Below the pieces are notes generated by a model. The model had not been told where the DNA came from. It worked only from the letters and a program-made list of their open reading frames with translations, and searched no databases. From UKL13-2 sp031368465 (lineage in GTDB: Bacteria > Pseudomonadota > Gammaproteobacteria > Burkholderiales > Usitatibacteraceae): DNA of 8,729 nt. How positions within the stretch are numbered: the stretch's first letter is position 1; the number at the start of each line of letters is the position of its first letter. The DNA lies in contig JANMNT010000318.1 in assembly GCA_031368465.1 (NCBI GenBank), positions 1 to 8,729 on the forward strand, read 5' to 3'. Positions 1 to 5,166 of this stretch are shown here, one piece after another. Position numbers and translations under genes: made by a program.

Positions 1-1
1 G

Positions 2-271
2 CGCTGCAATACGGCGATGGTCGCGATTGAACCACTCGCCGACAAAGCCGCGGCTGATGCACATTTGGGCAAGGCTGATACCGACATCCTGATGTCACTG
101 GTCGAACATCACGCCCGTTATACCGGCAGCGAACGCGCCAAGACCATTCTCGCCAACTGGGCGATGTGGTTGCCGAAGTTTGTCAAGGTCATGCCAACCG
201 AATATCGCCGCGCCTTGACCGAACTGTCAGCGAAAAAAGCGCCCCCAACCAAGCAAAAAGCCGCCGCCTAA
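2..271 (+). CDS. gltB: Glutamate synthase (NADPH) large subunit, C-terminal fragment
   Basis: This is the last ~89 codons of a reading frame that enters from the left edge, so the gene is partial and its start lies outside the window. Visible features are a CNTAMVAIEPL stretch, then HHARYTGSERAKTIL and a KFVKVMPTEYRRAL segment. This pattern is typical of the extreme C terminus of GltB, after the glutamine-amidotransferase, FMN/3Fe-4S synthase and GXGXG beta-helix domains, none of which are in the window. The tail ends in a lysine/alanine-rich stretch. GltB makes glutamate from 2-oxoglutarate and glutamine-derived ammonia, with electrons delivered by GltD. The gltD start is only 26 bp after the stop, so the two genes are almost certainly one operon. 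The assignment rests on the C-terminal residues plus the gltD neighbour. Confidence 0.9.
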   Translation, partial: RCNTAMVAIEPLADKAAADAHLGKADTDILMSLVEHHARYTGSERAKTILANWAMWLPKFVKVMPTEYRRALTELSAKKAPPTKQKAAA

Positions 272-297
272 AGTATCACCACGAGGACCACCAAAGC

Positions 298-1737
298 ATG
301 GGAAAAGTCACCGGATTTATCGAGTTTGACCGTCTGAGCGAGCCGGCGCTGCCGACCGCCGAACGCGTCAAAAATTATCAGGAATTTGTTTTGCACCTTT
401 CTGACGAGGATGCCGAACAACAGGGCGCACGCTGCATGGATTGCGGCATTCCGTTTTGCCAATCAGGTTGTCCAGTCAACAATATCATTCCGGACTTCAA
501 CGATCTGGTGTTTCGTCAAAACTGGCAGGAAGCGCTGACAACGCTTCATTCGACCAACAACTTCCCTGAATTCACCGGACGCGTTTGTCCGGCACCTTGT
601 GAGGCCGCTTGCACACTCAACATCAACGATGATGCTGTCGGTATCAAGTCAATCGAACACGCCATCATCGATAAGGGTTGGGAAATGGGCTGGGTGGTGC
701 CGCAACCCGCTTCGAAGAAGACCGGCAAGCGGGTTGCAATTGTGGGTTCCGGCCCAGCCGGACTCGCCACCGCACAACAACTGGCGCGGGTCGGTCACAG
801 CGTAATTGTGTTTGAGAAAAGCGACCGGATCGGCGGACTACTGCGTTACGGCATTCCAGATTTCAAGATGGAAAAGTCGCACATCGATCGTCGCGTCGCG
901 CAAATGCAGGCGGAAGGTGTGCAATTTCGCGTCAGCCAGAACATTGGTGTGGATACACCGGTCGCGGCGTTGATGGACGATTTTGACGCGGTGGTATTGG
1001 CGGGCGGCGCGGAGTGGCCGCGCGATTTGCCGGTGCCGGGCCGTGAATTGCAGGGTGTGTATTTTGCGATGGACTTTTTGCCGCAGCAGAACAAGGTGGT
1101 GGCCGGCGACAAGTTACCGGAACAAATCATGGCCACCGGCAAACACGTGATTGTGATTGGCGGCGGCGACACCGGCAGCGATTGCGTCGGCACGTCAAAC
1201 CGGCATGGCGCCGCGTCGGTCACACAATTTGAATTGATGCCGATGCCGCCAGAACACGAAAACAAACCGTTGGTGTGGCCGTATTGGCCGACCAAGTTGC
1301 GCACCTCATCCTCGCACGAAGAAGGCTGTTCACGCGATTGGTCGGTGGCAACCAAACGGTTTGTCGGCAGCAATGGCAAGGTCGAAAAGCTGATCGCCAC
1401 GCGAGTCGAGTGGCGCGACGGCAAAATGCAGGAAATGCCGAACGCCGAGTTTGAGATGAAAGCGGATCTGGTGCTGCTCGCAATGGGCTTCATGGGGCCG
1501 ACCCAAAGCGGCCTGCTCGAACAGTTTGCGGCCCTCGGTGTCGAAAAAGACCAGCGTCAGAACGTCAAGGCCAACACCGAAGGCACGATGGCTTATCAAA
1601 CAACCAACCCAAAGGTGTTTGCTGCGGGCGATATGCGGCGCGGTCAATCGCTGGTGGTATGGGCGATTCGCGAGGGTCGCCAATGTGCGCGTTCGGTTGA
1701 CGAATACCTGATGGGCGCGTCGGAATTGCCACGGTAG
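298..1737 (+). CDS. gltD: Glutamate synthase (NADPH) small subunit
   Basis: The 479-residue product is close to the usual ~470 residues. GltD oxidises NADPH through FAD and passes electrons by way of 4Fe-4S clusters to GltB in the cytoplasm. N-terminal cluster cysteines are visible as CMDCGIPFCQSGC (Cys46, 49, 54, 58) and RVCPAPCEAAC (Cys97, 101, 105). The FAD Rossmann motif GSGPAG is at ~150-155 and the NADPH motif GGGDTG at ~288-293. The C-terminal FAD-contact region FAAGDMRRGQSLVVWAIREG is at ~441-460. The frame is open upstream to 166, but the ATG at 298 is chosen because it starts the conserved MGKVTGFIEF sequence, follows an acgagga ribosome-binding site and avoids overlap with gltB. 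Its last ~105 bp recur twice downstream (1829-1952, 3865-3980). Confidence 0.97.
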   Translation: MGKVTGFIEFDRLSEPALPTAERVKNYQEFVLHLSDEDAEQQGARCMDCGIPFCQSGCPVNNIIPDFNDLVFRQNWQEALTTLHSTNNFPEFTGRVCPAPCEAACTLNINDDAVGIKSIEHAIIDKGWEMGWVVPQPASKKTGKRVAIVGSGPAGLATAQQLARVGHSVIVFEKSDRIGGLLRYGIPDFKMEKSHIDRRVAQMQAEGVQFRVSQNIGVDTPVAALMDDFDAVVLAGGAEWPRDLPVPGRELQGVYFAMDFLPQQNKVVAGDKLPEQIMATGKHVIVIGGGDTGSDCVGTSNRHGAASVTQFELMPMPPEHENKPLVWPYWPTKLRTSSSHEEGCSRDWSVATKRFVGSNGKVEKLIATRVEWRDGKMQEMPNAEFEMKADLVLLAMGFMGPTQSGLLEQFAALGVEKDQRQNVKANTEGTMAYQTTNPKVFAAGDMRRGQSLVVWAIREGRQCARSVDEYLMGASELPR

Positions 1738-1750
1738 GCGCTTGCCTATC
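1634..1750 (+). repeat. gltD 3'-end repeat, copy 1 (native, within gltD)
   Basis: This is the part of the intact gltD gene that is repeated downstream. It begins at tgcggcgcggtcaatcgctg, inside the codons for GDMRRGQSL, and runs past the TAG stop. Homology with copy 2 continues for about 9 bp after the stop (tag gc[g/a]cttgcc). At 1665-1668 it reads gatt, where both other copies have a 15-nt sequence instead. It is the only copy joined to a full gltD reading frame. Confidence 0.9.
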
Positions 1751-1828
1751 ACCCTTGCCCGGCAGGGCTGCGGGTGCTTCGCCAAGCCGAGACGTAGGCA
1801 GGTACATCCCGGACAACTCGCGGCTCAG
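1738..1828. repeat. Structured spacer between gltD and its first extra 3' end
   Basis: No gene is seen here. The stretch can fold into a compact branched structure. TGCCTA (1743-1748) pairs with TAGGCA (1795-1800) as an outer stem. CACCC (1750-1754) pairs with GGGTG (1772-1776), and GCCC (1757-1760) with GGGC (1765-1768) around a GGCA loop. GCTT (1776-1779) could pair with AAGC (1784-1787), although base 1776 is shared. There is no T-run after it, so it is not a typical intrinsic terminator, though it may stabilise the gltBD mRNA end. It may be a REP-like intergenic repeat or the remnant of an inserted element. Pairings were found by eye. Confidence 0.4.
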
Positions 1829-1952
1829 TGCGGCGCGGTCAATCGCTGGTGGTATGTGCCGGGGTTGGCAAACCCGCGAAGGACGCCAATGTGCCCGATT
1901 TGTTGATGAATACCTGATGGGTGCGTCGGAGTTGCCACGTTAGGCACTTGCC
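1829..1952 (+). pseudogene. Extra gltD 3' end, copy 2
   Basis: The first 28 bases from 1829 are identical to native gltD from 1634. After gtatgtgc the native gatt is replaced by the 15-nt cggggttggcaaacc (1860-1874), which shifts the upstream frame by 11 nt. From 1875 to the TAG at 1941-1943 the GltD frame resumes, reading REGRQCARFVDEYLM and then GASELPR before the stop. Nine codons differ from native gltD in this part, and eight of them are synonymous (for example GAG/GAA, GGT/GGA, GAC/GAT, CGG/CGT). The exception is Ser to Phe. That pattern indicates descent from functional coding sequence. There is no start codon or promoter of its own, so it is read as a displaced or imported gene end. 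Confidence 0.88.
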
Positions 1953-1953
1953 G

Positions 1954-2119
1954 AATTGGAGGAGTCAGCATCGAATATTTCACGGCTTCAACCCTCTGCG
2001 TCCGCGATACATCCAGCCCCTCATACAAGCATAGCCGACCACGCACTTAAATGGTGTCGGAGCCTATTCATTGTCAATAGCGCAAAACAATCGACGCTGA
2101 CCAATTTAATTCTGAATTC
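1954..2119. mobile_element. MITE-like element A of RAYT type
   Basis: The left end, aattggaggagtcagc followed by atcgaatattt (1954-1980), closely matches the left end of element B near 3622-3664 (ggggtcagc and gcgtcaaatattt). The right end, tcgacgctgaccaatttaat and on to gaattc (2091-2119), matches element B's right end (ccgacgctaacccctttaaa, 3807-3826). The two ends are roughly inverted to each other (GGAGTCAGC.TCGA and TCGACGCTGACC). The ~110 bp between them hold no recognisable gene. Ends of this GGGGTCAGCGTC form commonly flank REP-associated tyrosine transposases, so this is probably a non-autonomous relative. It starts 2 bp after copy 2 of the gltD end. Confidence 0.55.
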
Positions 2120-2140
2120 AGCGCGCCGCGTAGCAGCAAA

Positions 2141-2171
2141 GACGAAAACGCCCAGCACAAGGCCGGGCGTT
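2141..2171 (-). terminator. Orphan intrinsic terminator on the minus strand
   Basis: On the minus strand, AACGCCC (2171-2165) pairs with GGGCGTT (2153-2147). GC pairs inside a single mismatch extend the stem, and TTTTCGTCTTT follows directly. This is a standard GC-rich hairpin with a T-tract for transcription running right to left. On the plus strand the hairpin is followed by cgggg rather than T's. No minus-strand gene lies to its right, so it may be left from a lost gene, end a small RNA, or shield gltD from antisense transcription. Confidence 0.5.
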
Positions 2172-2394
2172 CGGGGTGGTCTTCTCTCTTTTAAAGACAG
2201 CTTCCTGCAGAAATTTAATGCGAGCCTGACCCCAAAGAATTTCCGTGACCTCTTAGAATTTCCGCTGCCGGCAAAACAAATGTTCCCCGCGCGTGTGTGA
2301 CCGCACAGACCGCCTCGATCGGTCAGCCAATACTTTCAATGTTGACGGGGCGATACATCGGCGGCTAGTCCGGCGTTGACAGGAGGCAGCCGTC
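2172..2394 (+). promoter_or_regulatory. Upstream region of the small ORF and ice-binding-like gene
   Basis: No gene is seen. At 2221-2262 a third sequence resembling a RAYT element end occurs (cgagcctgaccccaaagaat and a second degenerate half, cctcttagaattt). Two TTGAC hexamers, TTGACG at 2342-2347 and TTGACA at 2376-2381, could be -35 boxes, but neither has a convincing -10 box at the right distance. The TTGACA overlaps the small ORF's ribosome-binding site, so it is unlikely to drive that ORF. The promoter of the ice-binding-like gene is therefore unassigned; an alternative sigma factor or a start inside this stretch is possible. Confidence 0.3.
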
Positions 2395-2511
2395 ATGAAA
2401 TATCGCAATCGACCTGATCAATCCCTCCCGGCACATTTCATCCGGATGGTTGTCCTCTGCGAGCCGTGCTCGTTTTCCGCTAAATTTTTTCTCAAAGGAG
2501 AAAAGTTATGA
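2395..2511 (+). CDS. Small 38-residue leader ORF overlapping the ice-binding-like gene
   Basis: An ATG at 2395 follows a near-perfect ribosome-binding site, aggagg (2381-2386), with 8 nt spacing, which is the best such site in the accessory segment. The frame runs 38 codons and its TGA (2509-2511) overlaps the ATG (2508-2510) of the next gene as ATGA, a classical translational-coupling arrangement. The product starts MKYRNRPDQSLPAHF, contains a CEPC pair (VVLCEPCSF) and ends FFLKGEKL. It has no signal peptide and matches no family I recognise. The last codons also encode the downstream gene's own aaaggag site. It could be a true microprotein, a leader whose translation controls the next gene, or chance; start signal and overlap argue for use. 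Confidence 0.5.
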   Translation: MKYRNRPDQSLPAHFIRMVVLCEPCSFSAKFFLKGEKL

Positions 2512-3605
2512 ATTGTCTTCGGAAGTATTTTTCCGCGTGTTTGGTGTCGTCGGTTTCACTGGTTGGCGGCCTATCCCCGGCAACCGCCCAGGAATTCGCT
2601 GTGCTGGCAGGCGCAGCGGTAACGTGTACCACCTCTACCGTCAATGGCGACGTGGGCCTTGCCAACGCGGGCACGATCACCAATACCGGCCCCTGCTTGA
2701 TCAATGGGACGATCCACCAAGGTGACGTGATCGCCCAGTCCGCTTACCAGATGTTCCTCGCCGACTACGCCGGCTTCATGGCCGCGCCGCCATGCCAGTT
2801 TAATAATGTGCCTTTGGCCGGCGCGTTTCTTGCGCCCGGCACTTATTGTTATGATGCGGCGGTCACCGTGACGAATGGCACGTTGACTCTCGTCGGGTCA
2901 CCCAACGATACTTGGATATTCAGGATCGGGACCCTCGGCACGGGCGCGCTCACCGGCACCAACTTTACGGTGGTCACGACCGGCGGCGCGACGTGCAACA
3001 ACAACGTCCTTTGGGTAACTGCACAAGCCGCGACACTGACGGATTCTGCCTTTACGGGGAATATTCTCGCCGGCGCTGACATCACCATTAGTCGCGGGTA
3101 TCTGGCCGGGCAAGTCCTGGCCGGCGGAACAGGCACGACCTCGGCGCGAACCGGCGCAGTGACCTTGACGAACACTGTCGTCAACTTCTGCCCCACCAGC
3201 CCGCCATCGCCGCCACCCCTCCTGCCGGTGTTCGTCATCGGCGACGTCGAACCGCATGCAATCGGCGATATCGTTAATTTCTGGGGCGCGCAATGGTGGA
3301 AGAACAACATTATGAGCGGCTACGTCGGCCCAGGTGCGTCGCGCGCCAGCTTCAAGGGATTCGCCACACGTGCCTCGCTACTTTGCGGCGGTACATGGGA
3401 ATCGTTGCCGGGCAATAGTTCAAACCCACCGCCCACAATTGCGGCAGATATCGCAGTCGTTGTGACTTCCACCGTCGCCAAGAACGGACCGAATATCAGT
3501 GGTGACATCAAGAAGATCGTTGTGGTGAATCAGGACGGCGGCTACGGTCCCAACCCCGGTCATTCAGGTTTTGGGACGGTAACGTCGACTATCTGCCAGC
3601 GCTAG
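2508..3605 (+). CDS. Secreted DUF3494 ice-binding-like protein with a C-terminal WGAQWW domain
   Basis: The 365-residue product begins with a signal peptide (positive LRK, hydrophobic ~9-22, likely cut after SPATA at ~27), so it is probably exported. Residues ~29-226 fit the DUF3494 ice-binding-like beta-solenoid: FAVLAGAAVTC, NGDVGLANAGTITNTGPC, a helical AQSAYQMFLADYAGF, LAPGTYCYDAAVTVTNGTL, WIFRIGTLGTGALTG, NVLWVTAQAATL, FTGNILAGADITI and TGAVTLTNTVV. A proline-rich linker (SPPSPPPLLP, ~231-240) leads to a second domain (~241-365) with VNFWGAQWWKNN, ASFKGFA, CGGTWESLPGNSSNPP and a late Cys363 that may pair with Cys293. I know this domain only as recurring in bacterial surface proteins, without a known function. 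The start is supported by aaaggag at 2494-2500. DUF3494 members include real ice-binders and probable adhesins, so activity is unproven. Confidence 0.87.
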   Translation: MNCLRKYFSACLVSSVSLVGGLSPATAQEFAVLAGAAVTCTTSTVNGDVGLANAGTITNTGPCLINGTIHQGDVIAQSAYQMFLADYAGFMAAPPCQFNNVPLAGAFLAPGTYCYDAAVTVTNGTLTLVGSPNDTWIFRIGTLGTGALTGTNFTVVTTGGATCNNNVLWVTAQAATLTDSAFTGNILAGADITISRGYLAGQVLAGGTGTTSARTGAVTLTNTVVNFCPTSPPSPPPLLPVFVIGDVEPHAIGDIVNFWGAQWWKNNIMSGYVGPGASRASFKGFATRASLLCGGTWESLPGNSSNPPPTIAADIAVVVTSTVAKNGPNISGDIKKIVVVNQDGGYGPNPGHSGFGTVTSTICQR

Positions 3606-3864
3606 CAGTAGGTACAGCATAATTAAAGGGGTCAGCAATTAAAGCGGTCAGCGTCAAATATTTAAGCCAATGCAGGTAGGACTGGTAGTCTTCTTCACCG
3701 AGGAAGCACGCCTCACAACTGTGCCCGCGCAGCAAAATGTACAGCGGGGCTTGGTTGAATTGGATGCACAGGCGACGGGGCATTTAACAATGATAGAGCA
3801 AAATATCCGACGCTAACCCCTTTAAATTCCCTTTGAATTCACCCCTTTGAATTCTTTAAACCAC
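3606..3864. mobile_element. RAYT element B remnant
   Basis: The left end (3621-3664) reads aattaaaggggtcagc, repeated as aattaaagcggtcagc, then gtcaaatattt. The right end (3801-3860) reads atatccgacgctaacccc, followed by tandem ctttgaattc-like units. The reverse complement of the right end (taaaggggttagcgtcggat) matches the left end, so the ends form a terminal inverted repeat. Between them lies the 5' part of a RAYT transposase gene on the minus strand (3658-3783). The element begins about 16 bp after the ice-binding-like gene and ends about 4 bp before copy 3 of the gltD end. It appears dead, since most of the transposase is missing. Confidence 0.65.
3658..3783 (-). pseudogene. REP-associated tyrosine transposase (Y1_Tnp), N-terminal fragment
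   Basis: The minus-strand frame from an ATG at 3783 reads MPRRLCIQFNQAPLYILLRG, then HSCEACFLGEEDYQSYLHWL. This is the characteristic N terminus of RAYT (IS200/IS605-like) transposases: MPRR, a beta-strand, RG[N/H], a C-F/L-x-x-E-D-Y segment and YLxWL. Only ~42 residues remain of a family usually 150 to over 200 residues long. The HUH metal-binding motif and the catalytic tyrosine are absent, and the frame runs straight into the terminal inverted repeat near 3658. The usual GNN after the arginine is changed to GHS. The gene is a non-functional relic of the element that carried it. Confidence 0.8.
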
Positions 3865-3980
3865 ATGCGGCGCGGTCAGTCGCTGGTGGTATGGGCCGGG
3901 GTTGGCAAACCCGCGAACAGCGGCAATGTGCGCGTTCGGTTGATAAATACCTGACGGGTGCCTCGCAGTTGCCGCGTTAA
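3865..3980 (+). pseudogene. Extra gltD 3' end, copy 3
   Basis: It begins with atgcggcgcggtcagtcgct, at the same point of gltD as copy 2, with one change in the first ~30 bp. It has the same 15-nt replacement cggggttggcaaacc (3897-3911) where native gltD has gatt. The GltD frame then resumes as REQRQCARSVDKYLTG and ASQLPR, with a TAA stop at 3978-3980. Compared with native gltD there are four amino-acid changes (Gly to Gln, Glu to Lys, Met to Thr, Glu to Gln) and about eight synonymous or stop-codon changes, so it is more diverged than copy 2 but its frame is unbroken. Homology ends at the stop codon. No start signal is present. Confidence 0.87.
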
Positions 3981-4089
3981 TTTGTTCTGCGGTGTGCGTG
4001 CCAATTCACACCCAGGCAATAACACCCAATGACCAATGACATAATGGCAGGGCGCGCCTAATTCGAGGCCGCCCACCTGATCCCTGCTC
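3981..4089 (+). promoter_or_regulatory. hemE upstream region with a possible promoter and inverted repeat
   Basis: CATAAT at 4040-4045 is a five-of-six match to a -10 box and would give a leader of about 38 nt before the hemE ATG; the -35 region is weak. A perfect inverted repeat GGTGTG (3991-3996) and CACACC (4007-4012), separated by 10 bp, lies upstream of it and could be an operator. The sequence ccaatgaccaatgac (4027-4040) contains a short tandem repeat. None of these is decisive. Confidence 0.3.
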
Positions 4090-5166
4090 ATGTCCACACT
4101 CAAAAACGACGTCTTCCTGCGCGCGCTGATGCGCGAGCCAACACCCTATACGCCGATCTGGATCATGCGGCAGGCGGGGCGTTATCTGCCTGAATACAAC
4201 GCAACGCGCAAAATTGCCGGGAGTTTTTTAGGGCTTGCGAAGAACCCGGACTTTTGCACCGAAGTGACGATGCAACCGCTCGACCGATTTCCGCTTGATG
4301 CGGCAATTTTGTTTTCTGACATTTTGACCATTCCGGATGCGATGGGACTCGGGCTGTATTTCGCCGACGGTGAAGGCCCAAAATTTGAGCGCCCGTTGCG
4401 CACCGAAGAGGATATTGCGCGCCTGCCTGTCGCTGATATGGCGACATTGCGATACGTGTTTGATGCGGTGTCGCAAATTCGCAAAACACTTGACGGTCGT
4501 GTCCCGCTGATCGGTTTTTCCGGCAGCCCGTTTACGCTTGCGTGTTACATGATCGAAGGCGGCGGGTCGGATGATTTCCGCCAGACCAAAACAATGATGT
4601 TTCAGCGCCCCGATTTGTTTCACACGATTTTGCAAAAAAACACCGCGAGTGTCATCGCCTACTTGAACGCGCAAATTGACGCGGGTGCACAGGCAGTCAT
4701 GCTGTTCGACACCTGGGGCGGTATGTTGTCGCATTCGGCATATCAAACCAACTCATTAAGGTATGTCGAGCAAATCATGGCCGGGCTAAAGCGTCATGCT
4801 GATGGCCGTGTGGTGCCACGCATCTTTTTTACCAAGGGCGGCGGGCTGTGGCTCGAATCGATGGCCGATTGTGGCGCCGATGCGCTGGGACTCGACTGGA
4901 CCATCAATCTCACCGATGCCAAACGCCGGGTCGGGCAAAAGGTCGCGCTGCAGGGCAATCTCGATCCATCAACCCTGTTTGCGCCGCCGGCGACCATTGA
5001 GATGGAGGCGCAGCGCGTTTTGCACGAGTTCTCGGCCGACGGACACGCCGATGGCCATGTGTTTAATTTGGGACACGGAATTTCCCAATTTACCAATCCG
5101 GCGCATGTCGAAGCACTCGTTCACGCGGTACACCGCGCCAGTGCTAGGGCTCCTGAAAGAGCCTAA
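4090..5166 (+). CDS. hemE: Uroporphyrinogen decarboxylase
   Basis: The 358-residue product matches the usual ~355. HemE removes four carboxyl groups from uroporphyrinogen III to give coproporphyrinogen III in cytoplasmic haem synthesis, without a cofactor. The family signature PIWIMRQAGRYLPEY (~22-36) carries the substrate-binding arginines. FSDILTIPDAMG contains the catalytic aspartate (Asp77). GFSGSPFTLACYMIEGGGS (~142-160) includes the conserved tyrosine (Tyr153). LFDTWGGMLS, VALQGNLDP and NLGHGI, with the conserved His329, complete the fold. The ATG at 4090 opens the conserved LKNDVFLRALMREPTP sequence, but no good ribosome-binding site precedes it (the nearest, cgagg, is about 21 nt away), so initiation may be weak. 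A short stem GGCTC/GAGCC (5148-5163) overlaps the end but lacks an adjacent T-run. The upstream neighbour is the gltD-end cassette, so hemE must have its own promoter or rely on read-through. Confidence 0.97.
   Translation: MSTLKNDVFLRALMREPTPYTPIWIMRQAGRYLPEYNATRKIAGSFLGLAKNPDFCTEVTMQPLDRFPLDAAILFSDILTIPDAMGLGLYFADGEGPKFERPLRTEEDIARLPVADMATLRYVFDAVSQIRKTLDGRVPLIGFSGSPFTLACYMIEGGGSDDFRQTKTMMFQRPDLFHTILQKNTASVIAYLNAQIDAGAQAVMLFDTWGGMLSHSAYQTNSLRYVEQIMAGLKRHADGRVVPRIFFTKGGGLWLESMADCGADALGLDWTINLTDAKRRVGQKVALQGNLDPSTLFAPPATIEMEAQRVLHEFSADGHADGHVFNLGHGISQFTNPAHVEALVHAVHRASARAPERA

Larger units (their letters stand above)
1829..3980. mobile_element. Putative cassette bounded by gltD 3'-end repeats
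   Basis: The segment is bounded by two same-orientation partial copies of gltD (1829-1952 and 3865-3980). Immediately inside each lies a palindromic MITE-like element (1954-2119 and 3621-3860). The ice-binding-like gene lies in the centre. The order is therefore direct repeat, inverted-repeat element, cargo, inverted-repeat element, direct repeat, which resembles a composite mobile unit inserted at the end of gltD. No integrase or intact transposase is present; the only transposase-like sequence is a truncated RAYT at 3658-3783. Treating it as one unit is inference. Independent insertions, or duplication by homologous recombination, would be alternatives. Confidence 0.45.

Noticed and set aside
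166..297. In-frame upstream extension of gltD
   Set aside because: It would overlap the gltB end by about 100 bp; the conserved GltD N terminus and the ribosome-binding site both fix the start at 298.
1956..2300. 114-codon open frame on the + strand after the second gltD end
   Set aside because: It crosses the inverted-repeat ends and the reverse terminator, lacks a ribosome-binding site, and its composition resembles no protein family.
2849..3310. 153-codon minus-strand frame inside the ice-binding-like gene
   Set aside because: It is a mirror frame of a GC-rich gene whose + strand product has a signal peptide and recognisable domains.
1829..3980. CRISPR array or integron cassette array as an explanation of the repeats
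   Set aside because: There are only three unevenly spaced ~110-bp repeats with coding character, no short regular spacers, and no cas or integron integrase gene.
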